Shown: positions 50,602-59,570 of the stretch, piece by piece
Position numbering within the stretch: the stretch's first letter is position 1
Layout of the letters: the number at the start of each line of letters is the position of its first letter
Assembly (NCBI RefSeq): GCF_006007965.1
Contig: NZ_CP040748.1
Coordinates: 1-64,000 of the forward strand
Direction of reading: 5' to 3'
DNA: 64,000 nucleotides
Source of the DNA: Nocardioides jishulii
GTDB lineage: Bacteria; Actinomycetota; Actinomycetes; Propionibacteriales; Nocardioidaceae
The notes under the pieces: model-generated
Database searches by the model: none
Told to the model about the DNA's origin: nothing
What the model saw: the letters and a program-made list of their open reading frames with translations, nothing else
Position numbers and translations under genes: made by a program

Positions 50602-52685
50602 CCAGCCACCGTAGTGGTGCCGGCCAGGGGGGTCGAGCCGTCCCGGTCGCCCTCACCGGCCGCCGGCGTCGGCAGCTTGCGCGGCCACCAGAACTTGTCG
50701 CCCAGGGAGATCGCCAGGGCCGGGACCAGGACCGTGCGCACCAGCAGGGTGTCGAGCAGGACGCCGAAGAAGATGATGATGCCGAGCTGTGCGAGCACCA
50801 CCAGCGGGAGCACGCCGAGGACGGCGAAGACCGCCGCCAGCAGGATGCCTGCGCTGGTGATCACGCCTCCGGTGGCGGTGAGCGCGCGGAGCATGCCGAC
50901 TCGGTTGCCGAACTTGAGCGCCTCCTCGCGGGCCCGGGTGATGAGGAAGATGTTGTAGTCGACACCCAGTGCGACGAGGAAGAGGAAGGCCATGAGTGGC
51001 ACGCTCTGGTCGATCGCCGGGAAGCCGAAGACGAACGTGAAGACCCACCACGAGATGCCCATCGCGGCGGCGTAGGTCGCCACCACCGTGATGACCAGCA
51101 GGACCGGGGTGATCAGCGAGCGGAGCAGCAGGATCAACGCGCCGAGCACCAGCAGCACGATCACCGGCAGGATCAGCATCCGGTCACGGTTCGACGCGTC
51201 CGCCACGTCGATCAGCTCGGCGTCGCCACCGCCGACGTAGGTCTTGTCGAACCCGTCGACCGCGGAGCGGATCCGCTCGACGGTCGCCTTCGCCTCGTCG
51301 GTGCCGGGCGCGGCGGCCGTCACGGCGTCGATCATCGCGACGCCGTCACCCTCGTCGGAGATCATGGCCGAGGTGACGCCTTCGACCTTCTTGACCGCGG
51401 CGAGGACCTCGCCGGGGTTGGCCTCCGTCAGCACCTGGGCAGGGTCGCTGGTGCCGGCCGGGTAGGACTCGCCCAGGCGCTCGGCGGCGACCAGCGCCGG
51501 CGGGGTGTCGAGGAACTGCTCGGACTCCTCGAGCCCGACCTTGACCTGGGAGAAGCCGACCATCAGCACGGCCAGCAGGGCCAGCGTGCCGATCACGAAG
51601 GTGCGCGGACGGCTGTCGACGCGGCGGCCGACCTTGTGCCAGAAACCCTTGCCGTCGACCAGCTGGGTGTCGCCGACCTTCGGGGTCATCGGCCAGAAGA
51701 GCCAGCGGCCGAAGACCACGAGCGCGGCGGGGAGGACGACGACGGCGAAGGTGGCGGCGATCAGGACGCCGATGGCACAGGCCAGGCCGAGCCCGCGGGT
51801 GTTCGGGAAGACCGAGAGGAGCAGGGTGAGCACGCCGAGCACGACCGTGGACGCCGAGAAGGCGACCGACTCGAACGTACGCCGCAGCGCGCGCGCCATG
51901 GCGACGTGGCGCGACTCCTCGCGCTTGAGCTCGTCGCGGTAGCGGGAGATCAGCAGCAGGGCGTAGTCGGTGCCTGCTCCGAAGACGAGCACCGACAGGA
52001 TGCCGACCGTCGACTGGTCCCAGGCGACGAAGTCGACGTTCTGCATGATCTGGGTCGCGCTGATCGCGGCGAGGCGGTCAGCCACCGCCACGACCACCAG
52101 CGGGACGATCCAGAGCACCGGGCTGCGGTAGGTGATGATCAGCAGGATGGCCACGATGCTCGCGGTGGCCAGGAGCAGGCGCACGTCGGCGCCGGCGAAG
52201 ACCTCGCTGAAGTCGGACTGGATGGCGGCCGGTCCGGTGACGGAACCGCTCACGCCGTCGGGGGCGTCGGCCTTGACCTCGGCCCGCAGGTCCTTGACCT
52301 GCTCACGGATCTCGCTGGAGTCCTGCGCGTCCACCGGCACGACCGTGTAGACGGCCGAGCGGTCCTCGGCGACCACGAAGGGGCCCTTGCCGACGGCCTT
52401 GCGCAGCTCGCCCAGCTGCTGCTCGCTGAGCTCACCCGAGTCGGCGGTCCACAGCAGGATGGCAGCCGAGGACTCCTCGGTGGTGAGGCGCTCCTCGAGG
52501 TCGGTGGCCTGGGTGATGCCGTAGCCGTCGGGGAGGGAGAGGCTGGGGTCGGTGGGCGCCTCGGCTTCCCCCAGGCTGATGACCCAGCCCGCGAAGAGGA
52601 GCGGAAGCAGGGCGACGATCCATGCCGTACGTCGACCGGCGATGAAGCGAGTCACCCGGTTGGTTCCGGGGGCGGGGGTGGACAT
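50598..52685 (-). CDS. MMPL/RND family transporter
   Basis: The 695 aa membrane protein has the 12-span MMPL layout: one span, a large extracellular loop, five spans, and the same repeated. The proton-relay motifs are FGAGTDYALLLISRYR in the first half and VALGVDYNIFLITRARE in the second. MMPL proteins export lipids or drugs. The divergent MarR gene and the promoter-overlapping palindrome suggest drug-type regulation. The substrate is unknown. Confidence 0.93.
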   Translation of the reverse strand: MSTPAPGTNRVTRFIAGRRTAWIVALLPLLFAGWVISLGEAEAPTDPSLSLPDGYGITQATDLEERLTTEESSAAILLWTADSGELSEQQLGELRKAVGKGPFVVAEDRSAVYTVVPVDAQDSSEIREQVKDLRAEVKADAPDGVSGSVTGPAAIQSDFSEVFAGADVRLLLATASIVAILLIITYRSPVLWIVPLVVVAVADRLAAISATQIMQNVDFVAWDQSTVGILSVLVFGAGTDYALLLISRYRDELKREESRHVAMARALRRTFESVAFSASTVVLGVLTLLLSVFPNTRGLGLACAIGVLIAATFAVVVLPAALVVFGRWLFWPMTPKVGDTQLVDGKGFWHKVGRRVDSRPRTFVIGTLALLAVLMVGFSQVKVGLEESEQFLDTPPALVAAERLGESYPAGTSDPAQVLTEANPGEVLAAVKKVEGVTSAMISDEGDGVAMIDAVTAAAPGTDEAKATVERIRSAVDGFDKTYVGGGDAELIDVADASNRDRMLILPVIVLLVLGALILLLRSLITPVLLVITVVATYAAAMGISWWVFTFVFGFPAIDQSVPLMAFLFLVALGVDYNIFLITRAREEALKFGNRVGMLRALTATGGVITSAGILLAAVFAVLGVLPLVVLAQLGIIIFFGVLLDTLLVRTVLVPALAISLGDKFWWPRKLPTPAAGEGDRDGSTPLAGTTTVAG

Positions 52686-52717
52686 GGCGCGGGCTCCTGG
52701 GGGAGTGGTGAGGGTGG

Positions 52718-52748
52718 GTTATATTTTTGCTGGCTTGATTGCCAACAA
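52718..52748 (-). promoter_or_regulatory. Promoter of the MMPL gene with overlapping MarR-type palindrome
   Basis: Reading on the minus strand, TTGGCA (52745-52740) and TATAAC (52723-52718) are spaced 16 bp, a good housekeeping promoter. The inverted repeat TTGCTGGC / GCCAACAA (52727-52734 and 52741-52748, one mismatch) covers the spacer and -35. The local AT-richness stands out. Repression by the divergent MarR protein is inferred. Confidence 0.7.
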
Positions 52749-52839
52749 ACTTAGCAACCAAGTCTCTGGGCTCACTTGTTCCCGGTGTCAGCGAAATGAC
52801 CGAGATTGTCCGGTGGTCCAGTCCTGATGAGGGGGAGAG

Positions 52840-53310
52840 ATGCCCGCACGGTGGAAGGACAGCGGCGCGCTGAGGGCGCTCCGCGAGATCACCCGGATCG
52901 GCGCACGCCTGCACCACGTCCTGTCGCGTCGCACCGGGCTGGGCCCGACCGACCTCACGGCTCTTGAGCTGCTCTCGATCGAGATGATGGGGCCGGCCGA
53001 GCTGGCCCGCCACCTCGACATCACGACGGCAGCCGCCACCGGCGTCGTCGACCGTCTCGAGGCGCGGGGACACGTCGTACGCCGCCCGATCCCGGGTGAC
53101 CGTCGTCGTACGGGCGTGCACATCACCGACGCCGGACGACGCGAGGCGTGGTTGCACCTGACGCCGATGTTCGCGGCTCTCCAGGCCAACGACGCGCAGT
53201 TCACCGAGGAGGAGCGAGCGGTCGTGGAGCGATACCTCACCGGTGCCGCGAACGCGATCAACACGGTGGTGGAGGGTGACCCGCGCGACCTAGTCGATGG
53301 GGCGGGCTAG
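52840..53310 (+). CDS. MarR family transcriptional regulator
   Basis: The 156 aa protein has a winged HTH: LTALELLSIEMMGPAELARH, then LDITTAAATGVVDRLEARGHV and the wing RRPIPGDRRRTGVHITDAG. Terminal helices form the dimer interface. It is divergent from the MMPL gene across 154 bp that carries a fitting palindrome, so it probably represses that transporter and itself. Its last 4 bp overlap the convergent lipoprotein gene. Confidence 0.9.
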   Translation: MPARWKDSGALRALREITRIGARLHHVLSRRTGLGPTDLTALELLSIEMMGPAELARHLDITTAAATGVVDRLEARGHVVRRPIPGDRRRTGVHITDAGRREAWLHLTPMFAALQANDAQFTEEERAVVERYLTGAANAINTVVEGDPRDLVDGAG

Positions 53311-54512
53311 CGAGCCGCCACGAGGCGATCCATCTCGAAGTGCATCGGATCGGTCCATGCCCAGCGGCCGCCCCAGGCGAAGCCCCACCTCTCGAAGATG
53401 CTCACCACCTGCCGGTCAATCGTGCCGACGGTGCCCCGCTGGTTGCCGGGCACGTTGAGGTCCAGCGCGATGCCGAAGGCGTGCAGCGAGAGGCTCTGAG
53501 CGTCGGCCATGAACCGCGGGTTGAAGCAGCCCCCGTACTGGGCCACGTTGATCTTGGCCGCCAGACCGGCCCGCCGGATCTCGGCGAGGGCAGCACGCAG
53601 CTGCGGCATCACCACGCGATGGCAGGTCACCTGTCCGAGGATCGGCACCTCATCGGTCACGATGCTCTCCGCCACCCACGCCGGGTCGGGAGAGATCCGG
53701 CCATCCTCGAGCACCCGGTAGGTGAAGGAGCCGAGGGCGACCGAGCCTCCGGTCAGGTAGGCGCTCTGGACGGCCGTGAGGTCCCGGTCCTGGCCGAGCA
53801 CCTGCACCTGTACCGACGGCTTCTCGCCGAGCAGCCGCCGCAGCACGCGCTCCACCCGTGGGCGCACCACCCGCGGCTCGGTCGTGCTGGTGGAGATCAG
53901 CAGCGCGTTGTCGGCCGGCATGCCCAGCTCCTGGCCCCACGCCGGGTTGAGCACGGCGTCGACCTGGGGGACCTGGGAGACGGTGGCCCCGATGTGCACC
54001 CGGGGCGCTTGCCGGTCGTTGCCGAGGCGAAGGTGGTCGTCGGCCTCCCAGAGACGACGGGGCACGCTCGGGTCCACCGCCAGCTCGCCGCCGGCGACTC
54101 GATCCCACGCCGCCTGGTACCGGGCGGTCCGGCGCTGGGTGAAGCGCCGGTACTGACTGACGTCCACCGCAGCCAGCGTCAGCACCCGGTTCTGGACGCT
54201 GACCTGGGCCAGGGAGAGCGGGGTCACGTGGTCGATCCCGGCCACTCGCCTCACCCGAGCGATCTCGTCGGCGGTGAGGGTTCGCTCCACCTGGACGAGG
54301 AGGTCGGCGGGGAGCAGGCGCTCGGTCAGCCGCGGGGGAGGCTCCACGGCGGGGGCGGCGGGCGATCCGGTGGTCGCCGGGTCCTTTCCGCCCGGTCCGC
54401 CTGCTGCGGGTTCGCTGGTTCGGACCTCGCCAATTTCGGGGGTGATGGTCAGGTCCTGGCCGGCGCACCCGGCGAGCATCGCGCCGATCAGCACGATGCC
54501 TCCAAGCCGCAC
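53307..54512 (-). CDS. Lipoprotein with D-alanyl-D-alanine carboxypeptidase (M15) domain
   Basis: From GTG 54512 the protein is 401 aa. A short signal peptide ends in the lipobox LAGC. A Pro-rich linker and a domain of unknown type (about 60-270) follow, then a C-terminal M15/VanY-like peptidase domain. Zinc-site residues appear in SLHAFGIALDLNVP (His and Asp) and DPMHFEM (His); WGGRWAWTDPMHF is typical. It probably trims peptidoglycan stem peptides at the membrane surface. The open frame extends upstream to 54752 over the GNAT gene, which is spurious. Confidence 0.82.
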   Translation of the reverse strand: MRLGGIVLIGAMLAGCAGQDLTITPEIGEVRTSEPAAGGPGGKDPATTGSPAAPAVEPPPRLTERLLPADLLVQVERTLTADEIARVRRVAGIDHVTPLSLAQVSVQNRVLTLAAVDVSQYRRFTQRRTARYQAAWDRVAGGELAVDPSVPRRLWEADDHLRLGNDRQAPRVHIGATVSQVPQVDAVLNPAWGQELGMPADNALLISTSTTEPRVVRPRVERVLRRLLGEKPSVQVQVLGQDRDLTAVQSAYLTGGSVALGSFTYRVLEDGRISPDPAWVAESIVTDEVPILGQVTCHRVVMPQLRAALAEIRRAGLAAKINVAQYGGCFNPRFMADAQSLSLHAFGIALDLNVPGNQRGTVGTIDRQVVSIFERWGFAWGGRWAWTDPMHFEMDRLVAAR

Positions 54513-54535
54513 GGCCGGCGTGACCTCTCGGCGTC

Positions 54536-55351
54536 TCACCCGTCTCGCACGGTCCCGGCTCTGGTCCACACGTACGGCGTGGTCGTGGTGATCGGCCGCA
54601 GACCGGCCCGCTCCAGGATCGGCCGGGACATGTCGCTGCAGTCGCTGTGCAGATAGCGCGCCCCCGCGCGTGCGGCCGCCTTCGCCCGCCCGGACGCGAG
54701 CGCCCGGTAGAGCCCGCGTCCCCGCCAGGCGGGGTCGACCGCGCCGCCCCACAGGCTGGCGAACTCGGTCCCGGCGACCCGCTGGACCCGTCCGGCGCCG
54801 ACCACGTCGGTGCCGACCCGAGCGACCCAGAACTCCTCGCCCTCGGCGCGGGCGTCCTGACCGGCCAGCGCCTCGTCCGGCTCGGGACCGCTGCCGAACA
54901 CGGCGTGCTGCATGCGGGCTGCAGCCAGCACCCAGCGCTCCGCATCCGGCCTCTGGTCGACCCTCAGCACCTCGACCTCGTCGGGCAGGGAGTCGTGCGC
55001 CAGGGCGGCGACTCCCTCCGCCTCACCCACCATGACCGTCTCTCGCGGCTCGGGGACGAACCCGGCGGCGACCAGCACCTCCGGCAGGTCGCTGGGCAGG
55101 TCGTGACCGCGGGTCTTCCACTCACCTTGGCTCAGGCGCGGGTCATCGAGGAAGCCCTGGACGGTGCGTGCCACCAGCGACTCGAGCTCGTCGCCACTGA
55201 GGCCCTGCAGGTCGCGGTAGCTGACGTGCCCCCGGTCGCCGTACCGGCCGATCCACAGCGGTCCATCGCGGCGTACGGCGGTGGCCGTCGAGAACTCCGA
55301 CGCCTCGCGCAGCTGGCTGTCGTACGCCCTGAGCAGCTCCTGATCTTCCAC
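54536..55351 (-). CDS. GNAT family N-acetyltransferase
   Basis: The 271 aa protein has a single convincing GNAT domain in its C-terminal half (about 150-270). It shows EEFWVARVGTDVVGAGRVQ, then WGGAVDPAWRGRGLYRALAS with the acetyl-CoA loop RGRGLY, and AGARYLHSDCSDMSRPILER. The N-terminal half may be a degenerate second GNAT fold. Substrate unknown. It lies 23 bp before the M15 lipoprotein start. Confidence 0.85.
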   Translation of the reverse strand: MEDQELLRAYDSQLREASEFSTATAVRRDGPLWIGRYGDRGHVSYRDLQGLSGDELESLVARTVQGFLDDPRLSQGEWKTRGHDLPSDLPEVLVAAGFVPEPRETVMVGEAEGVAALAHDSLPDEVEVLRVDQRPDAERWVLAAARMQHAVFGSGPEPDEALAGQDARAEGEEFWVARVGTDVVGAGRVQRVAGTEFASLWGGAVDPAWRGRGLYRALASGRAKAAARAGARYLHSDCSDMSRPILERAGLRPITTTTPYVWTRAGTVRDG

Positions 55352-55369
55352 CCGGACCAGCCTAGTTGG

Positions 55370-55502
55370 CCGCGAGCAACGCCGCGCTCTCTAGCTTTCC
55401 GCGAGCAGTGCCGCGCTCTTCAGCTTTCCGCGAGCAGTGCCGCGCTCTCTAGTTTTCCGCGAGCAGTGCCGCGCTCTCTAGTTTTCCGCGAGCAGTGCCG
55501 CG
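55370..55502. repeat. 29 bp tandem repeat, four full units plus a partial one
   Basis: Units start at 55370, 55399, 55428 and 55457, with a partial fifth at 55486. Units 3 and 4 are identical and units 1 and 2 differ at a few positions. Read on the minus strand, each unit encodes the ALLAEN-stop end of the neighbouring glucokinase gene, so the array is a duplicated gene end. There are no spacers. Confidence 0.95.
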
Positions 55503-56227
55503 CCGACGATCCCCGCACGGTTCTGCAGCGTCGCAGGCACGATCTCGGTGTCGATGTCGATGAGGTGCAGGAACTTGTGGTGCGAGGCGCTCACTCCGCC
55601 ACCCACCACGAAGAGGTCGGGGGAGAAGAGCCGCTCCACGGTGCGGTAGTAGACGGTCAACCGCTTCGCCCAGGCCTCGTACGTCAGTCCCTCCGACTTG
55701 CGCACCTTGGTCGAGGCCCACTTCTCCGCCACCCGACCGTCGATCTCGAGGTGGCCAAGCTCGACGTTGGGCACGAGGACTCCGTCGTGCAGCAGGGCGG
55801 TTCCGATGCCCGTGCCGAGCGTCGTCACCAGGACCACGCCGCTGCGACCCTTCGCCGCACCGACGGCCGCCTCCGCCAACCCTGCGGCGTCGGCGTCGTT
55901 GACCACGTGGACGTCCCGGTCGAGCCCGCGGGTGAGGAACTCGTCCGCGTCCAGCCCCTGCCATGCGGGATGGATGTTGGGGGCGAGGCCCACGACGCCA
56001 TGGCGCACGATGCCCGGAACAGTCACGCCGACCGGTCCGGTGATGTCGGGGTGGTCGGCGAGCATCGTACGGAAGATGTCGAGGACTGCCTCGGGCGTCG
56101 ACTCCTCGGGGGTGTCCACCTTGACGCGCTCACTCGCGAAGTCGCCCGCGGTGAGGTCGACCGCCGCGCCCTTGATGCCCGTGCCGCCGAAGTCGATGCC
56201 GAAACGCAGCTGCGTCGTGTCGCTCAT
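55478..56227 (-). CDS. ppgK: Polyphosphate glucokinase
   Basis: The 249 aa ROK-type kinase phosphorylates glucose with polyphosphate (or ATP). Motifs are FGIDFGGTGIKGAAVD (phosphate 1), VVNDADAAGLAEA, LVTTLGTGIGTALLHDG (adenosine or polyphosphate loop) and PNVELGHLEI with the catalytic-site glutamate. The characteristic actinobacterial PpgK C-terminal part contains FVVGGGVSASHHKFL. ATG 56227 is preferred over 56236. The last codons lie in the tandem repeat array. Confidence 0.93.
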   Translation of the reverse strand: MSDTTQLRFGIDFGGTGIKGAAVDLTAGDFASERVKVDTPEESTPEAVLDIFRTMLADHPDITGPVGVTVPGIVRHGVVGLAPNIHPAWQGLDADEFLTRGLDRDVHVVNDADAAGLAEAAVGAAKGRSGVVLVTTLGTGIGTALLHDGVLVPNVELGHLEIDGRVAEKWASTKVRKSEGLTYEAWAKRLTVYYRTVERLFSPDLFVVGGGVSASHHKFLHLIDIDTEIVPATLQNRAGIVGAALLAEN

Positions 56228-56269
56228 GGACCCCATCTCAGCACGCAGGTCCGGGTCGCTGCCCGAGGC

Positions 56270-56434
56270 TCACAGGTCACGCGTGAAGTGCTGCCCGCCG
56301 GGGCGTACGTCCGGCCCCGCGTCAGCCCTGCCGCGTCGGCCGTCGGCGCGCACCAGGAGCACGATCGCCAGCACCAGACCTCCCCAGAGGACCAGCATCG
56401 AGAAGATCATCATCACGATCGCGGTGGCACTCAT
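56270..56434 (-). CDS. metS: Methionine/alanine importer small subunit (MetS-like)
   Basis: This 54 aa protein has a single membrane span (IVMMIFSMLVLWGGLVLAIV) followed by a basic tail, the pattern of the small subunit paired with NSS transporters such as Corynebacterium MetP. Its ATG overlaps the stop of the transporter gene (ATGA), which confirms the pairing. Confidence 0.85.
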   Translation of the reverse strand: MSATAIVMMIFSMLVLWGGLVLAIVLLVRADGRRGRADAGPDVRPGGQHFTRDL

Positions 56435-58044
56435 CGCTCATCGGTTCCTTCCGCGGGTCGGACCGGGTCGTGGACGTGGACGTGGGGGAACGGGTCGGGG
56501 TCGACGTGCGGTGGCGCTTCCTCGCCCGGGTCGGCGAGCGAGGTGTCCTCGCGCCACGGGATCGGCGAGATGACGTAGCCGAGCACCATGACGGCGGCAG
56601 CGGCACCCCACCCGAAGAGCGCGATCATCCAGGTCGGGTAGCCGCCGTACGGCGTCTCGACCACGGCTTGGAAGGAGTCGAAGACCATGTAGGCCAGCGC
56701 GATCGGGACCACGCCGCCGACCAGGACGCGCCACCACAGCAGCAGCGGGATGGAGCCGTGCACGTTGAGGTGGTCGGCCAGCAGGGGAAGCGCCCGGAGC
56801 GACCAGGCGACCACGACCATCGACACCGTGGCGACCAGGAGGATGCCGAACTGGTTGATGAAGTGGTCGAGGATGTCGAGCACGTAGATGCCGCTCGCGG
56901 TGGAGAAGAAGACCAGGCTGATCACCGCGCAGGGCACGGCCACCACGGAGGCGGCCAGGCGGCGTGACAGGTCGAACTTGTCGCGGATCGCCGAGACCAC
57001 GACCTCCAGCACCGAGACGAGCGAGGTCAGGCCGGCGATCACCAGGGAGCCGAAGAAGAGCACACCGATCAGGGCCCCCAAGGGTGCCTCGCTGATGATC
57101 GTCGGGAAGACGATGAACGCCAGCCCCACGCCGCCCTCCACGACATCACCGACCTCCGCGCCCTTGGCCTGCGCCAGGAAGCCCAGCGCCGCGAAGACGC
57201 CGATGCCGGCGAGCAGCTCGAAGCTCGAGTTGGCCAGTCCGACCACTGCTCCCGAGCCGGTCATGTCGGTGTCGCGGTCGACGTAGGAGGAGTAGGTGAT
57301 CATGATGCCGAAGCCGATCGACAGCGAGAAGAAGATCTGGCCGAAGGCTGCCGCCCACACGCCGGCATGGGTCAGGGTCTCCCAGTTGGGCGTGAAGAAG
57401 GCCTCCAGGCCCTCGGCCGCTCCCGGCAGGAAGAGGGCCCGCACCACCAGCGCCAGGAAGGCGACGACGAGGACCGGGATGCCGACCACCGACGTGAGGC
57501 CGATGCCCTTCTCCACCCCGGCCACCATGATCACGATGACCGCGAGCCAGACCAGGACCATCGGCACCAGCACGCCCGCGACCACGGTCAGGTCGACGCC
57601 GACCTCGCCGGCCTTCAGGAACTCCCCGTAGAAGAAGTCCTCGGCGTTGTCGCCCCACGACTGGTTGAACGAGAAGAACGTGTAGCGCAGCGCCCATGCG
57701 AGCACGGCGGCGTAGTACACCGCGATCATGAAGCAGATGCCGACCTGCCACCAGCCCAGTCCCTCCGCGGGACGGCTCAGGCGGGCGAACGAGAGCGGCG
57801 CCGACCCGCGGAAGCGGTGGCCCAGTGCGTAGTCGAGGTAGAGGAACGGGATGCCCGCGCAGAAGAGCGCCACCAGGTAGGGGATCAGGAAGGCCCCGCC
57901 ACCGTTCTCGTAGGCGACGTAGGGGAAGCGCCAGATGTTGCCGAGCCCGACGGCCGAACCGATGGCCGCGAAGATGAACACCTTGCGGGACGAGAACGCT
58001 CCCCGCTTGACCTTCTCGTCCGCTGCCGCGTCCTGTGTCGCCAT
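56431..58044 (-). CDS. metP: Sodium-dependent NSS-family amino acid transporter (MetP-like)
   Basis: The 537 aa protein has the NSS (SNF) fold with about 12 spans. The first span carries AAIGSAVGLGNIWRFPYVAYENGGGAF, shown here as its halves AAIGSAVGLGNIWRF and YENGGGAF; later motifs include FSLSIGFGIMITYSSY. With the small subunit it probably imports methionine or alanine with sodium. The acidic C-terminal tail with HVHVHD is unusual but not conserved. Confidence 0.92.
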   Translation of the reverse strand: MATQDAAADEKVKRGAFSSRKVFIFAAIGSAVGLGNIWRFPYVAYENGGGAFLIPYLVALFCAGIPFLYLDYALGHRFRGSAPLSFARLSRPAEGLGWWQVGICFMIAVYYAAVLAWALRYTFFSFNQSWGDNAEDFFYGEFLKAGEVGVDLTVVAGVLVPMVLVWLAVIVIMVAGVEKGIGLTSVVGIPVLVVAFLALVVRALFLPGAAEGLEAFFTPNWETLTHAGVWAAAFGQIFFSLSIGFGIMITYSSYVDRDTDMTGSGAVVGLANSSFELLAGIGVFAALGFLAQAKGAEVGDVVEGGVGLAFIVFPTIISEAPLGALIGVLFFGSLVIAGLTSLVSVLEVVVSAIRDKFDLSRRLAASVVAVPCAVISLVFFSTASGIYVLDILDHFINQFGILLVATVSMVVVAWSLRALPLLADHLNVHGSIPLLLWWRVLVGGVVPIALAYMVFDSFQAVVETPYGGYPTWMIALFGWGAAAAVMVLGYVISPIPWREDTSLADPGEEAPPHVDPDPFPHVHVHDPVRPAEGTDER

Positions 58045-58106
58045 GGATCCCTCCTGCGCCTCGGTGCCCTTGACCCTGCCACGTCAGGGCGCGCGGGAGA
58101 AGTGTC

Positions 58107-59429
58107 TCAGTCCAGGGGGTTCGAAACCTCGTCGGCCGGCATCCTCGCCCACAGCCACGCCACGACGCAGACCACGAGAGGGGCCAGCGCAGCGATCCAG
58201 AAGGTCGCGCGCACACCGATCAGTTCGGAGACCGGGCCGACCAGGGCCATCGACACGGGCATGAGCGAGATGGAGACGAAGAAGTCCAGCGAGGAGACGC
58301 GCCCCAGCAGGTCCGGCGGGACGCGTCGCTGCAGCAACGTGCCCCAGATGACCGTCGGTGCGGAGAAGGTGATGCCCACGACGAAGCACGCCAGGATGAT
58401 CATCCAGAGAGCTGTGGCCTCGGCGATGAGGACGAAGGGCAGTGAGCCCAGCCCCCAGCAGGCCATCATGACCGTGAGGTAGCGCCGCGGCATCCGGATC
58501 GAGGCCATCGCCAGCGACCCCACCGCGCCACCGACTCCGAAGGCCGCCAGGACCCACGAGTGGTCGCTCGCGTCGCCCTCGAGGGTCGACTTGATGAAGA
58601 CCGGGACGAGCACCTCCAGGGGCCCCATCATCGCCAGCACGCTCAGGCACGCGAAGAGCAGGGAGGCGAGGAGCCACGGCGTACGCACCATGTAGCGCAC
58701 GCCCTCGCCCATGTCGGTGAAGGCCGAGCGGACGGGGTGGGTGGCGTGCCGCTCGTCCAACGTCCGACGCAGCGGCGTACGCGGGACCGTGGTCAGCGCG
58801 ACGATCGCCAGCACCATCGCCGCGGCGGCGATCGCGAAGGCCGACGAGGGAGCTGCCACGCCGATCACCGCGCCAGCCGCCGCAGGGCCGATCGCCTGGC
58901 CGATGGTCGGTCGCACCATCCCCTCGAAGCCGTTGACCGCCATCAGGTCCTCGGCCGGGACGATCGAGGGCAGCAACGCCGAGTAGGCCGGGTAGTAGAA
59001 CGCCATCGCCATGCCCGTCACGAAGGCGGTGCCGGCGAGCAGGCCCACGCTGCTGAAGCCTGCGTACGCCGCCGCGGCCGCGAACGCCATGCCGGTGAGC
59101 TCGACGCCGGCGACCGCGAGCAGGATCAGCTTCTGGGGCACCCGGTCGGCCACGACCCCGGCCAGCAGCGCCGGGATGATGACGCCGACCGCCGCCATGG
59201 TCGAGACGAAGGAGAGCTGGGGTGCGCTGCCGCCGAGGCGGAACACCTCCCAGACCAGCGCGACCAGCCAGACGCCACCGGCGAAGGACGAGAAGACCAG
59301 GGCGGCGGCGAGCTTGCGGTAGGCCGGGATCTTGAACGGGGTCAACGCGCGGGGGACGGCCCGCCCCACCGCCTGATCACCGACGGTGTCCAACACGTTG
59401 TCGATGATCGGATCACTCACGGCGGTCAT
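58107..59429 (-). CDS. MFS transporter
   Basis: From ATG 59429 the protein is 440 aa with 12 predicted spans in two halves. VVADRVPQKLILL is the loop 2-3 motif A (G/D-R-x-x-R-type), and a cytoplasmic loop separates the halves near residue 210-230 (RRTLDERHATHP). It belongs to the enterobactin-exporter-like (MFS_3) type by overall pattern. Substrate unknown; efflux is likely. Confidence 0.9.
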   Translation of the reverse strand: MTAVSDPIIDNVLDTVGDQAVGRAVPRALTPFKIPAYRKLAAALVFSSFAGGVWLVALVWEVFRLGGSAPQLSFVSTMAAVGVIIPALLAGVVADRVPQKLILLAVAGVELTGMAFAAAAAYAGFSSVGLLAGTAFVTGMAMAFYYPAYSALLPSIVPAEDLMAVNGFEGMVRPTIGQAIGPAAAGAVIGVAAPSSAFAIAAAAMVLAIVALTTVPRTPLRRTLDERHATHPVRSAFTDMGEGVRYMVRTPWLLASLLFACLSVLAMMGPLEVLVPVFIKSTLEGDASDHSWVLAAFGVGGAVGSLAMASIRMPRRYLTVMMACWGLGSLPFVLIAEATALWMIILACFVVGITFSAPTVIWGTLLQRRVPPDLLGRVSSLDFFVSISLMPVSMALVGPVSELIGVRATFWIAALAPLVVCVVAWLWARMPADEVSNPLD

Positions 59430-59570
59430 TCTGCCGGGAGGGGGCGACAAGTTCGAACCGTCGACGTCGGTGCCTGCATCCGTCTCGGTGGACGTTGACG
59501 GTGCCTCGCCGCCTCCCTACGGTGGCGTGAGTGCCCGTCTCCGGTCCGGGTGCCTCGTCTGGAGGGGTCC

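Noticed and set aside
55370..55502. Possible CRISPR array
   Set aside because: The 29 bp units are head to tail with no spacers and encode the end of ppgK. It is a plain tandem repeat.
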